64,000 nucleotides of DNA from Maricaulis parjimensis (GCF_016817355.1 NZ_JADOTT010000002.1:366354-430353); one strand, 5' to 3'; shown: positions 35,065 through 43,887, counted from the first letter of the stretch. The notes: generated by a model from the letters alone, not told the origin. Numbers and translations: made by a program.

Positions 35065-35206
35065 CCTCCTTCCCCTTGATGGGGAAGGTGGATCGCCACG
35101 CAGGGGCGAGACGGAAGGGGTGAATCCCGGTGGAGCCGGACACACCTCGCCCCCACCCCCTCCGCCGGGCATTCGCCCGGCACCTCCCCCGTCAAGGGGG
35201 AGGAGG
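35065..35206. repeat. 142-bp palindromic MITE-like intergenic repeat
   Basis: The ends 35065-35090 and 35181-35206 are 26-bp inverted repeats matching at 22 of 26 positions. Inside are a second hairpin (GCCGGGC-ATTC-GCCCGGC, 35164-35181, sharing a base with the right arm) and a small TCGCC/GGCGA dyad. The element fills nearly all of the gap between the XRE gene and the P450 stop. Similar C/T-rich 'cctccccc' repeats are familiar in alphaproteobacterial intergenic regions. No second copy was seen in this window. Confidence 0.75.
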
Positions 35207-35207
35207 T

Positions 35208-36590
35208 TCAGGCCTGGCTCCGCAGATTCACCCGCATCTCTACCTTCGTATCCGGCTGTAGCGTGATCTTCAGCACTGGCAGCGGGTCGCGCGTCTCGGC
35301 ATAGTCCAGGCGCAGTTTGCGCAAGAGGCAGGCCAGTACGATCACCATTTCCATCATTGCAAAGCGGGCCCCGATGCACACGCGCGGGCCGATCCCGAAG
35401 GGCAGGTAGGCGTCCCGCGGGATATCCTTGGCGGCCTCGCCCAGGAAACGGTCCGGGATGAAGGCATCTGGCTGGTCCCAGATATCGCGCTGGCGATGCA
35501 GCAGCCAGGTCGAGATGACGACATCCGTCCCGGCGGGAACCGGCACACCACGCACCAGATCCCATTCCTTGGACGTCCGCGCCAGCAACGGGGCGGACGG
35601 GTAGAGACGCAGGCTTTCCTTGATGACGGCCTCTGTCCAGGGCAGGAGGCGCGACCAGTCCGACGGATCGGTCTCGTCCAGCGGGGCGGCATCAATTTCG
35701 GCTTCCAGTCTTTCCCGGGTCTCCTCATCCCGCGACAGGAGATAGAGCGTCCAGGCCAGGCTGCGCGCTGTGGTCTCATGGCCAGCGGCGAGGAAGGTGA
35801 GGAGATTGTCCGTGACCGCCTCATCATCAAGGCCGGCGCCCAGCAGCAGGTCCAGAAAGTCGGCGGCGCGGCCTTCCTCTTCCGGCGACGGCCGGGCCCG
35901 GCGGGCGACCGCCACGCGCGTCACCTGCCGGCGCAAATCCTCGATCACGCGGCGCGCCTTGGACTGGCCAAAGCGCGGGATCCAGCCGGGCAGATGGATG
36001 AGGTCGAACGGGTGCGGCACGCCGCTGAGTTCCAGCAGGTCATGGATGCCCTGGGTGAACTCGGCCTTGTCCAGCGCCTCATCGCCGGAAAACAAGGTCT
36101 CCATCAACACGTCCAGCGTGAGGTCGACCATGAATTGCGCCATCGGCTCGATCTGGCCGTCCTTTTCCGCCAGACGGTCGGTGGCGTCTTCGCAGACCTG
36201 CCGGATCAGCGGGGCAAAGGCATTGACCTTGCGCGGTGTGAAGACCGGAGAGACGGCCTTGCGGGCCTTTTTCCAGGTCTCGCCCTCTGCGGTCAGCAAA
36301 CCATCGCGCAGGAAGGGTTTGAGAACTGCCTGGCGCAGCGGGTTCATGGTGAAATTATCGGCCCGGGTGACGAAGCAGTGATGGATGCCTTCCGGGTCGG
36401 AGAGCAGGAGATTGGACCGGCCCAGAAAGCGGAAGGGGGCCATGCGGATGGAGAAGTGATGCTCGCCCCAGACCTCCAGCGGATTGCGGCGCATCGCCTT
36501 GAAATAGGCCAGATAATCCGACAGATGCAGCTCGCCGAGCTTGGAATACTGGGCATAGGGCGGGCGCGGCGGCTCAAAGGCGGTCGTCAT
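35208..36590 (-). CDS. Cytochrome P450
   Basis: Haem monooxygenase, 460 residues, soluble (no TM anchor). I-helix motif AGHETT, the ExxR pair in KESLRLYP, a PERF-like PDRFL, and the haem loop FGIGPRVCIG with axial Cys405. The pattern (long N-terminal region, AGHETT) resembles CYP102/CYP110-type fatty-acid or hydrocarbon hydroxylases. No ferredoxin or reductase gene is adjacent. The substrate cannot be inferred. Confidence 0.93.
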   Translation of the reverse strand: MTTAFEPPRPPYAQYSKLGELHLSDYLAYFKAMRRNPLEVWGEHHFSIRMAPFRFLGRSNLLLSDPEGIHHCFVTRADNFTMNPLRQAVLKPFLRDGLLTAEGETWKKARKAVSPVFTPRKVNAFAPLIRQVCEDATDRLAEKDGQIEPMAQFMVDLTLDVLMETLFSGDEALDKAEFTQGIHDLLELSGVPHPFDLIHLPGWIPRFGQSKARRVIEDLRRQVTRVAVARRARPSPEEEGRAADFLDLLLGAGLDDEAVTDNLLTFLAAGHETTARSLAWTLYLLSRDEETRERLEAEIDAAPLDETDPSDWSRLLPWTEAVIKESLRLYPSAPLLARTSKEWDLVRGVPVPAGTDVVISTWLLHRQRDIWDQPDAFIPDRFLGEAAKDIPRDAYLPFGIGPRVCIGARFAMMEMVIVLACLLRKLRLDYAETRDPLPVLKITLQPDTKVEMRVNLRSQA

Positions 36591-36662
36591 GGCAACTCCT
36601 TGCCCGATGGAAACTAGGCCAATCTGCTCCGCTCGCCATGCGCGAATGGTCGCGGGGCCGGC

Positions 36663-37286
36663 CTACTGGCTGGCCCAGAGAATGCGGGCAATCCAGTCAA
36701 TCTCCGCCAGGGCAATCTTGCGAACCGGTTGGTCTGGCCGGATCGGGTGGAGCACAACCTGTTTCACGCCATGCTCGCCCAGTTCGAAGGCATCCAGACC
36801 TCCACTCCGGTGTTTCACCAGAACACGGTCACCAGGGCGCAGCGGGCTGTCCGGTGCCACGATCAAACGGTCGCCACGCCGATAGACCGGGCGCAGCTTG
36901 TCATCTTCCACGGTGAGCGCGAAGGCGTTCTCCGCCCCTTCGCCGGGAAAGGCGATCTGGGTCCAGCTCTCTCCGGCGGGACGGCCCCCGGCGTCAAAGG
37001 CGGACTGGGTGTCATCGCTCAGCCCGCGCGCCTGCACGCCCGTCATCACGGGTGTGCCCATGATCAGGCCGACAAAGCCGGCCAGATCCATATGCGCGGC
37101 TCGCAGGGCCTTGGACAGGCTCTCCGTGGAGGGCCAGCGCGGTTTCTGTCCGTCACGCGAGACGCGTTTGGACGGGTTGAACGTGGTTGAATCCAGGCCA
37201 GCCCTTCGGGCGAGGCCGGACGGGCTTGTCTGGGCATGCGCTGCGAGGCGGTCAATGCCCTGCCAGATTTGCTCGTGTGTGAACAT
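36663..37286 (-). CDS. S24/LexA-like HTH repressor without its catalytic dyad
   Basis: 207 residues. N-terminal HTH typical of an alphaproteobacterial family (IDRLAAHAQTSPSGLARRAGLDSTTFNPSKR, in parts) and a C-terminal S24 fold (AFALTVEDDKLRPVYRRGDRLIVAP). In active relatives this region reads GDSM-P with the nucleophile Ser, and a later segment carries the catalytic Lys (MAKEL). Here they read DDKL and DAFEL, so both residues seem lost and self-cleavage is unlikely. No prophage surrounds it. Probably a constitutive chromosomal regulator. Confidence 0.8.
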   Translation of the reverse strand: MFTHEQIWQGIDRLAAHAQTSPSGLARRAGLDSTTFNPSKRVSRDGQKPRWPSTESLSKALRAAHMDLAGFVGLIMGTPVMTGVQARGLSDDTQSAFDAGGRPAGESWTQIAFPGEGAENAFALTVEDDKLRPVYRRGDRLIVAPDSPLRPGDRVLVKHRSGGLDAFELGEHGVKQVVLHPIRPDQPVRKIALAEIDWIARILWASQ

Positions 37287-37378
37287 GCCGGCATCATAGG
37301 CCAGCCAGGGTTGTAGGAAAACGGTCCGTGAACGGTTGGGTGCTTGCCTGTCTCCGCGAGCGGGGATAACCCGGGGTC

Positions 37379-37735
37379 ATGACCGCCAAAAAAGCCTTCC
37401 GACTCGCCACTCCCGAACGCTGGGCCACCGCCATGGCGGAGGGCCGGTTTGCCGGTGATCCGCATGATGTGGCGGACGGTTTCATCCATTTGTCCGCGGC
37501 TGATCAGGTCGAGGGCACGCTGGTGAAGCACTATAATGATCATGCCCGTCTGCTTCTGGTCGAGATCGATCTGGAGGCGCTGGGTGATACGGTGAAATGG
37601 GAAGTTTCGCGCGGCGGCGCGCTCTTCCCGCACGTATATGGGGATATCCCGTCCAGCGCGGTGCGTGGCATGCGCCATGTGCGGCGCAATGAGGATGGCG
37701 ACTGGATTTTGCCCTCGGACCTGGAGCGGGACTGA
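37379..37735 (+). CDS. DUF952 family protein
   Basis: 118 residues with the family pattern: an early segment ending GDPHDVADGFIHLSAADQVEGTL, then LLLVEIDLEALGDTVKWE and FPHVYGDIP. Function is not established. It lies one base upstream of the pyrD start codon, so the two are co-transcribed, as often seen in alphaproteobacteria. Confidence 0.9.
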   Translation: MTAKKAFRLATPERWATAMAEGRFAGDPHDVADGFIHLSAADQVEGTLVKHYNDHARLLLVEIDLEALGDTVKWEVSRGGALFPHVYGDIPSSAVRGMRHVRRNEDGDWILPSDLERD

Positions 37736-37736
37736 C

Positions 37737-38768
37737 ATGCTGCACGACCTGGCCACCACCTTCCTGCGCGGACTGGATCCGGAACAGGCGCACAAGCTGA
37801 CCCTGATGGGACTGAAGGCCGGTCTGGGGCCCAAGGAAAAGACCGAAGACGATCCGGTGCTGGCCACATCCCTGGCCGGCATCGCTCTGACCAATCCGGT
37901 CGGGCTGGCCGCCGGTTTCGACAAGAATGCCGATGCGCCGGACGCGCTTCTGGCCATGGGGTTCGGCTTTGTCGAATGCGGTGCCGTCACGCCGCGACCG
38001 CAGGATGGCAAGCCGCGTCCGCGCATTTTCCGCCTTGAAGAGGACGAGGCTGTCATCAACCGGATGGGCTTCCCCAATCTGGGCTTGGAGCATTTTCGCC
38101 GTCAGCTGCAGCGCCGGTCCGGGCGACCCGGCCTGGTCGGGGTGAATCTGGGTGCCAATCTGGATAGCGAAGACCGCGTCGCCGACTATGTCGCCTGCCT
38201 GAAAGAGCTGCGCGGGCTGGCCGGTTTCTACACCGTCAATGTCTCCTCACCGAACACGCCGGGCCTGCGCACGCTGCAGGCGTCCGGTGCGCTGGACGAG
38301 CTGCTGGCCCGGGTTGTGGCCGTGCGCGATGAGGCGCCCGTCTTCATCAAGATCGCGCCTGACATTGAGGACCGTGAGGCGGCCGATATTGTCGCGGCCA
38401 TCGGCCGGCACGGGCTGAATGGTGTGATCGTGTCCAACACGTCGATCACGCGTCCGGAAAGCCTGCAGAGTGATAAAATGGGCGAAGCGGGCGGTCTGTC
38501 CGGTCCGCCGATCTTCCAGCGCTCCACCGATCTTGTCAGGGAGTTCCGCCATGTCGCCGGGCCGGATCTGGCCATTATCGGTGTGGGTGGTGTGGACAGT
38601 CCGGAAACGGCCTATGCCAAGATTCGGGCCGGGGCGAATGCGATCCAGCTCTACACCGGCCTCGTCTATCACGGACCCAGCCTGATCACCGAGATCAAGG
38701 AAGGCCTGGTCGAGCGGCTTCAGGCGGACGGATTTGCGTCCGTCGCCGATGCTGTCGGGGTGGGCTGA
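37737..38768 (+). CDS. pyrD: Dihydroorotate dehydrogenase (quinone), class 2
   Basis: FMN enzyme of pyrimidine synthesis that feeds electrons to the quinone pool at the membrane. 343 residues. The N-terminal amphipathic region (HDLATTFLRGLDPEQAHKLTL) contacts quinone; NPVGLAAGFDKNADA, GAVTPRPQDGKPRPRIFRL and the catalytic-Ser segment VNVSSPNTPGLR follow. GGAG lies upstream of ATG 37737, inside the DUF952 gene. Its last 49 nt overlap the convergent MATE gene. Confidence 0.95.
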   Translation: MLHDLATTFLRGLDPEQAHKLTLMGLKAGLGPKEKTEDDPVLATSLAGIALTNPVGLAAGFDKNADAPDALLAMGFGFVECGAVTPRPQDGKPRPRIFRLEEDEAVINRMGFPNLGLEHFRRQLQRRSGRPGLVGVNLGANLDSEDRVADYVACLKELRGLAGFYTVNVSSPNTPGLRTLQASGALDELLARVVAVRDEAPVFIKIAPDIEDREAADIVAAIGRHGLNGVIVSNTSITRPESLQSDKMGEAGGLSGPPIFQRSTDLVREFRHVAGPDLAIIGVGGVDSPETAYAKIRAGANAIQLYTGLVYHGPSLITEIKEGLVERLQADGFASVADAVGVG

Positions 38769-40099
38769 GCCAGTCGTCTTTCCAACGCCGGATAGGCCAC
38801 GCCCAGGGCTCCGGCCCGGGCTAAGTAGAACACCACAAAGGCGGCCCAGACGCCGTGATTGGCGAAACTGGGTGACAGGATCGCGTCGGCGCCCAGATAA
38901 ACCAGGACCGAGGCAATGCCGGCATTGCGCAGGATTTTTCCGCTCGTCGTGCCGATGAATATTCCGTCCAGCAGCCAGGCACCGGCCCCCAGGAAGGGTA
39001 CGATCGCGCACCAGGGCAGATAGGTGATGGCCGCGTTGAGGGTAGCTTCATCCTTGATCACCGAAGCCAGGACCTCATCCCCGTACAGGAAGGTCAGCCC
39101 GGCGAACACAGCACCGGCTGCGAACATGGGCTCGCCCGTCAGGCGGACAGCGCGACGCAGATCGCCGAGGGATTTGCGGCCAAAGGCACGGCCGGCCTCG
39201 GTCTCGGCGACGAAGGCGAAGGCATCCAGCACGAAGGCCCAGAGCGAGATGACCTGCAGCAGGACGTGATTGCCGGCCAGGGGCGCTGCGCCCTGGCGCG
39301 CGCCGGCATTGGCAAACCAGGTAAAGCCGATCACCAGGCACCAGGTGCGGATCATCAGGTTGAGATTGACGTGGAACATTTCCGCCAGCGCCTTGGGGGC
39401 CATCAGGCGGGCCCGGTCCAGAACGCCTGCGGCCCAGCCTTTTTGCTGACGCAGGGCGAGGGCGGTGAAGCCGAGGGCTGCGACCAGTCCGCCCCATTCC
39501 GCAATCGCTGTGGCGGCACCGACACCGCCGGGGCCATGGCCCAGCCCCAGGACAAACCAGAGATCGAGCACAATGTTGAGGGCGCTGAACGTGATGTAGA
39601 TGGCGAGTGTCGCTGCGTTCCGGCCCAGTCCGATCAGCCAGCCGGACAGGGCGAAAGTGGCCAGGGCGGCCGGTGCGCCCCAGGCGCGGGCCAGGAGATA
39701 ATCCTCGCCCCGGCTCTCGACAGCGGCTTCACCCTGCAGGACGGCAAATCCGCCCCAGGCGATGAGATCGCGCAGCGCCCAGACCAGAAGGCCGAGCAGG
39801 CTGGCAATCGCAAGGGCGCGAAGCAGGATGCGCTGGGCTTCCGCCGTGTCTCCGGCGCCATCGGCCTGGGCGGTCAGCCCGGTCGTGCCCATGCGCAGGA
39901 AGTAGAAGCTCCAGTAGAAGACGGAGAAGATGGCGCTGCCCAGTGCCACGCCGCCGAGATCGGCGGTATCACCGGACAGGCCGAGGACAAATGTATCCGC
40001 GACGCCCGCCAGGGGCACGGCCGCATTGGCGAAAACCAGCGGCCAGGCGCGTTTGAGAACATCAATCCGGGTGAGCGGGGCGGTGGACATCCCGCGCAC
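38720..40099 (-). CDS. MATE-family efflux transporter (DinF-like)
   Basis: 459-residue, 12-TM multidrug/toxin antiporter of the MATE superfamily; DinF-like opening AWPLVFANAAVPLAGVADTFVLG and GTTGLTAQADGAGD, and a second-half repeat starting NHVLLQVISLWAFVLDAFAFVAE. Substrate unknown. The 3' end overlaps pyrD tail-to-tail by 49 nt. Confidence 0.9.
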   Translation of the reverse strand: MRGMSTAPLTRIDVLKRAWPLVFANAAVPLAGVADTFVLGLSGDTADLGGVALGSAIFSVFYWSFYFLRMGTTGLTAQADGAGDTAEAQRILLRALAIASLLGLLVWALRDLIAWGGFAVLQGEAAVESRGEDYLLARAWGAPAALATFALSGWLIGLGRNAATLAIYITFSALNIVLDLWFVLGLGHGPGGVGAATAIAEWGGLVAALGFTALALRQQKGWAAGVLDRARLMAPKALAEMFHVNLNLMIRTWCLVIGFTWFANAGARQGAAPLAGNHVLLQVISLWAFVLDAFAFVAETEAGRAFGRKSLGDLRRAVRLTGEPMFAAGAVFAGLTFLYGDEVLASVIKDEATLNAAITYLPWCAIVPFLGAGAWLLDGIFIGTTSGKILRNAGIASVLVYLGADAILSPSFANHGVWAAFVVFYLARAGALGVAYPALERRLAQPTPTASATDANPSA

Positions 40100-40140
40100 C
40101 TAGCCCGGCCTTTGGGGCCGGGCAAGGGTCGTGGTGTGAA

Positions 40141-40461
40141 TTAGTCGTTCAGCGCGATTTGCTGGGACGCCGCTTCGGCGGTGACGACGCCGCGGGCCAC
40201 ATCCAGCTGGGCCATGGCGTGGGCCGTCGTTTCGCGGACGCACTGGCGCATCGTGTAGGAGCGCAGCAGGTCGGTCATGACGCGGTCGCGGCAGACGTCG
40301 GTGGCGGCTTCTTCGATACGGGCTTCCAGGGCCGCCAGGTCAGAGGCGCTGTCCAGGTTGAAAGAGGCCAGCTCAATGGTGACGGCGTCGGCCGGCTGGT
40401 CGGCGAAAGCGACCGGAGCGGAAGCGACAGCGGCGAGGGCGGCAAGGGCGATGATGCGCAT
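40141..40461 (-). CDS. UrcA family protein (first copy)
   Basis: 106-residue secreted protein: a signal peptide (MRIIALAALAAVASAPVAFA), a beta segment VTIELASFNLDS, then helices with CRDR and RQCVRET. Two conserved cysteines about 20 residues apart fit the UrcA family of sphingomonads and caulobacters, whose function is unknown. ATG 40461 begins the signal peptide; a longer frame is unsupported. The 191-nt gap upstream (40462-40652) holds no further gene I can support. Confidence 0.85.
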   Translation of the reverse strand: MRIIALAALAAVASAPVAFADQPADAVTIELASFNLDSASDLAALEARIEEAATDVCRDRVMTDLLRSYTMRQCVRETTAHAMAQLDVARGVVTAEAASQQIALND

Positions 40462-40652
40462 GACAGAACTCCAAATGTCTTGGGGCGATGCGTGAGTGCA
40501 TGGCCGATGGACACTAGACTGGACATGCTTCGTGGGAATTTCCAGTGCGCTGCAGCAAAAAATGGTGCACTGCGAAAATGCAAAAATGTATGGCGCCTTT
40601 GGCACGAATCCCGCGCTGGCTTCAAGATGCTGAAATTACGAAATTATCAGGC

Positions 40653-41015
40653 TCAGACGCCGCACACGCCATCGCGGCATTTCTGGCGCGGGCGGTAGGG
40701 GGCAAGCCAGCGATACAGCACATCCAGGGGGATGCGTATGGGCGCCGGGCGGGTCAGAAGGGCCAGCCAGCGCCATCCCGGGATGCGTTCCCAGATCGCG
40801 ATGAAGGCCTTCCAGCCGGTCTCGACACGCCCGTCTGGCAGCCGCACATGCAGCGCGGCCAGCGCGGCATCCCGGTCCACGTCGTCCGGCAACTCGCCAT
40901 TGCAATCATGAAGCTGGATGATGTGCGCGCCATGGCGCGCATAACGTCCCATCTCCATCCGGCAGATCGGGCAAAGCGCGTCGTAATAGGCGATGAGAGG
41001 TCCGGTGGTATCCAT
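40653..41015 (-). CDS. DCC-family thiol-disulfide protein (DUF393)
   Basis: 120 residues. The N-terminal YYDALCPICRMEM holds the CPxC redox pair typical of DUF393/DCC proteins (D-x-x-CPIC), and the C-terminal RPRQKCRDGVC adds two more cysteines. It is predicted to be thioredoxin-like in the cytoplasm. It lies between two UrcA-family genes on the same strand. Confidence 0.9.
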   Translation of the reverse strand: MDTTGPLIAYYDALCPICRMEMGRYARHGAHIIQLHDCNGELPDDVDRDAALAALHVRLPDGRVETGWKAFIAIWERIPGWRWLALLTRPAPIRIPLDVLYRWLAPYRPRQKCRDGVCGV

Positions 41016-41116
41016 GCGGACACTCTAGCGGGCCCTGGATGGGGATCCCATGGGGCAAGGCGTCGCGGTGCGAGCCGTGTCAGCCCCTGGCACGGCTCGT
41101 CACACGGTGTGCGGCA

Positions 41117-41449
41117 CTATTCGGAACGCACCAGGGTCATGGCGAAGCGCGACGAGCCGTTGCTGGCGTCGGCCAGGCGCTGTTCCAGACGGAAGTCGGC
41201 CGCGGCAAAAGTCGCTTCGATGCACTGTTGTTCCACACGGGCCCGGTCCAGACCCCGCAGGCCGCGCTCGACGCAGAGCTTTTCGGCGGCATCAAGCAGT
41301 TCGGCACGGATCTCGGCAACCGCATTCGGATTGTGCAGATCGGTGGCATCGAACACCACGGTTTCAGACTGGCGGTTGGCATCGGACGCCAGGGTGGCGG
41401 GGGCCAGCAGGGTGAGGGTGGCCGTTGCGGCCAGAAGGGTCTTGATCAT
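41117..41449 (-). CDS. UrcA family protein (second copy)
   Basis: 110 residues with a signal peptide (MIKTLLAATATLTLLAPATLA), ETVVFDATDLHNP, and two cysteines in KLCVERG and QQCIEATF. Same architecture as the copy at 40141-40461 but diverged, so an old duplication. ATG 41449 is preceded by a GGAG-type SD (AGGAGCCCCCT). Confidence 0.85.
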   Translation of the reverse strand: MIKTLLAATATLTLLAPATLASDANRQSETVVFDATDLHNPNAVAEIRAELLDAAEKLCVERGLRGLDRARVEQQCIEATFAAADFRLEQRLADASNGSSRFAMTLVRSE

Positions 41450-41599
41450 AGGGGGCTCCTGTTCACGGGCGGCAGGCATGCACCTCGCATCCCTCACCGC
41501 AGAACCCACACTGACGCCTTGCGCATAACGCGAAGATGGCGCCCGACCTAAACCGGCGTCAGTCCTGCGTCATATTCTCTCGGAACCGTAACGCAACCG

Positions 41600-42022
41600 T
41601 CAGGATGCGCTGTCAGCGCCTTCCGGCGTGATCAGGAAGTGGCCGTGCAGCGTGGCCACCGGGGCCTCGGTCCGCCCCTGCCAGGCTTCCACCCGCACAT
41701 TGGCCACACGTCGGCCGGAACGGGCGACGATGGCGCGGGCATAGACATCCTGGGCCCGGGCCGGGCGCAGATAGTCGATCGCAACATCGATCGGGCGGGG
41801 CAGGCGGGCCATGGGCTGGCTGACCAGCAGCGAGGCCGAGGCCACGACTTCCAGAAAAGCCCCGACAGCCCCGCCATGCAGGGCCGGGATCAATGGATTG
41901 CCGACCAACGTGTCCGTGAAAGGCAGGACACCGGTCAGTTCGGTCCCCTTCTGCTCCAGCTGCACGCCGATGCGCGAGACGAAGGGCGTGGCCAGCAGGG
42001 TTTCCAGCAGGACCTGGCTCAT
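41600..42022 (-). CDS. PaaI-type hotdog thioesterase (downstream copy)
   Basis: 140 residues with the hotdog fold pattern: HGGAVGAFLEVVASASLL near the active site (preceded by NPLIPAL), then IDVAIDYLRPARAQDVYARAIV and VATLHGHFLI. It hydrolyses acyl-CoA thioesters of unknown type. Overlaps the upstream paralogue by 4 nt (ATGA). Confidence 0.88.
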   Translation of the reverse strand: MSQVLLETLLATPFVSRIGVQLEQKGTELTGVLPFTDTLVGNPLIPALHGGAVGAFLEVVASASLLVSQPMARLPRPIDVAIDYLRPARAQDVYARAIVARSGRRVANVRVEAWQGRTEAPVATLHGHFLITPEGADSAS

Positions 42023-42525
42023 TCGCCGCCTCCCCTGATCGCGTCCATGGCGCGCTTGTGCGCGGCCTTGGAAGCGCCGGAGATCATGAAGGCGGCCTGC
42101 GCAATGGCGACTGGGTCTTCCGGGTCTCCGTCATGGGCCGTGGCCCGGACGAAGGCGACCAGGCCGTGGGATTTCAGGCAATGGGCTTCCGCGGTGATGT
42201 CGCAGCCCGGCTTGGCCGGACGCATATAGTCGATCCGCAGGTCCAGTGTGGCGGGGGTGTGCCGGGCACCGAGACCGCCAAAGGCAGCCATGCCGCAGCA
42301 ATGGTCCAGAAGCGCGGTGATCACCCCGCCATGCAGGGTTCCGGTTTCCGGGTCGCCGATCAGGTCCTCGGAATAGGGTGTCGTCATCACCGCCCGGCGC
42401 TGCGTCATCTCGATGATTTTGAATCCCAGGGAGACCGCATAGGGCGCGCCATCCACGATCAGCGGTGCCAGCGCGTCGAGACGCTTCTGGAATTCTTCGG
42501 GGTCTTCTGGGGGTTCCGGGTCCAT
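42019..42525 (-). CDS. PaaI-type hotdog thioesterase (upstream copy)
   Basis: 168 residues. Hotdog motifs GTLHGGVITALLDHCCGMAAF and TLDLRIDYMRPAKPGCDI. Paralogue of the next gene, with which it overlaps by 4 nt; such tandem pairs occur in other alphaproteobacteria and may form heteromers. Initial extension MDPEPPEDPEEFQ is acidic. Confidence 0.88.
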   Translation of the reverse strand: MDPEPPEDPEEFQKRLDALAPLIVDGAPYAVSLGFKIIEMTQRRAVMTTPYSEDLIGDPETGTLHGGVITALLDHCCGMAAFGGLGARHTPATLDLRIDYMRPAKPGCDITAEAHCLKSHGLVAFVRATAHDGDPEDPVAIAQAAFMISGASKAAHKRAMDAIRGGGE

Positions 42526-42592
42526 GGAAGGGGCCGTGTTGCGAGCAGACCGGAAATTGATAGGTCATGCCCAGGGGCCCGGCCAAGCGGTT

Positions 42593-43426
42593 TTAGCCGC
42601 GGCGCATCCGCTTCTCGACGACCTGTTCCAGGCCCATCACGACCGGTTCGCGCAGCGGATTGCCGTCCTCGGCCATGCGGGAGAGTTGGGAAATCGTCGC
42701 CCGGTGCATGTCGGCGACTTCCGCCTCGACCAGCGTGTAAGTCTTGATGTGCGAGATGAAGCGCTGCAGCGAGCGGGCCACGCGCAGGGTCAGCGGGTCC
42801 CCGCTCAATTGCATTTCCTGGACCAGCGAAACGGCGGCGGCGCGGGCCGCCTGCATCGGCGTGGTCAGGCCGGCTTCAACATCGGCCATGCGCTTGTAGC
42901 TGGGACCGGCGGCATGCCGTTTGCGACGGCGGCGGTCCGGCCCGGCGAAGCGCGGGGACTCGATAAAGTCACGCGGTTTCTCGCGCAGCGAGGTCAGCCG
43001 GTGCTGCAGGGTCACCGGGGCAATCGGTGTGATGATGAATTCGCTGACACCGGCATCGCGGGCCAGTTCAATCTCCCGGCGCGAGCGCGGCTGGGAAATC
43101 ATGATGATCGGCATTTCGCGCAGGACACGGTCGTCCATCTCGCGGATCCGACGGATCAGGCGCAGACGGTCTTCGGTCGGCGTGGAGGCATCATTCCAGT
43201 CTGAGACGAGCACGCCGGGCAGGCGCTCATTCATCATCTCCATCGTGCTGTCGGCGCAGCGCGCGACATGCACTTCATTGCTGCCGGCATCGCGCAGCAG
43301 CGAGACCAGGATGGAACGCATGAAAGGATTGGATTGCAGCAGGAGCGGCGCACGCTGGGGCGACCAGGCGTCAGCCTGGACAAGGGCGTTGGACACGCCC
43401 GGAAAGGTTTCCGCCCGTTCGATCAT
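42593..43426 (-). CDS. Response-regulator-like protein with a degenerate receiver domain
   Basis: 277 residues. Residues about 25-150 follow the CheY fold: LVSDWND retains the phospho-acceptor Asp, but the acidic pair after strand 1 is replaced (LLLQSNPFM) and the usual Lys of the KP motif is Thr (IITPIAP). Phosphotransfer is therefore doubtful. A basic linker (RRRRKRH) leads to a helical C-terminal region of about 110 residues with no recognised output domain. Possibly a protein-interaction regulator. Confidence 0.72.
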   Translation of the reverse strand: MIERAETFPGVSNALVQADAWSPQRAPLLLQSNPFMRSILVSLLRDAGSNEVHVARCADSTMEMMNERLPGVLVSDWNDASTPTEDRLRLIRRIREMDDRVLREMPIIMISQPRSRREIELARDAGVSEFIITPIAPVTLQHRLTSLREKPRDFIESPRFAGPDRRRRKRHAAGPSYKRMADVEAGLTTPMQAARAAAVSLVQEMQLSGDPLTLRVARSLQRFISHIKTYTLVEAEVADMHRATISQLSRMAEDGNPLREPVVMGLEQVVEKRMRRG

Positions 43427-43497
43427 GCGAAGGGTTTAAGTCAAACCTGTTGATATCTTGCAAAGGCAAGTGGTTAACGCCGCATGACTTCTGCGGA

Positions 43498-43821
43498 TCA
43501 GGGGCGGCCGGTTGCCCGGATCACGCGGAACACGATCCAGATCGGAATCACCAGGACGGCACCCAGGAGGAAATACTCCACGGCCCAGCCGGCGCTATCG
43601 ATGATGAAGGACGCAAACCGCGACCAGCTCTCCGCCAGCGTGCCGAAGAAATCGATCCACAGATCGCGCGGATTGACGTTGAGCGCCGCCAGAAGGAAGC
43701 CGGCCAGCACACACAGCAGTACCAGGCGGACAATATCCTTGGCGGACAGGCTGATCAGGCGCTGCACGAAAGTGCGGCGTTCGGGGGTGGAGGTCGACGT
43801 GTTCGTATTCGTCTCGGTCAT
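43498..43821 (-). CDS. DUF6460-like small membrane protein
   Basis: 107 residues: a Thr/Asn-rich N-terminus, then two TM helices (DIVRLVLLCVLAGFLLAAL and EYFLLGAVLVIPIWIVFRV) around NVNPRDLWIDFF. This matches my memory of an alphaproteobacterial family of unknown function (DUF6460). Single gene between the receiver-like gene and mscS. Confidence 0.72.
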   Translation of the reverse strand: MTETNTNTSTSTPERRTFVQRLISLSAKDIVRLVLLCVLAGFLLAALNVNPRDLWIDFFGTLAESWSRFASFIIDSAGWAVEYFLLGAVLVIPIWIVFRVIRATGRP

Positions 43822-43887
43822 GGCTTCACTCTACCTCCAAATGCGGCGCAATCGGGGCGATCACCACCCCGATTGCCCAAAGCCGCT

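Noticed and set aside
36663-37286. S24-like repressor as a sign of a prophage
   Set aside because: No integrase, portal, terminase, capsid or att-like repeats lie nearby; the neighbours are housekeeping genes.
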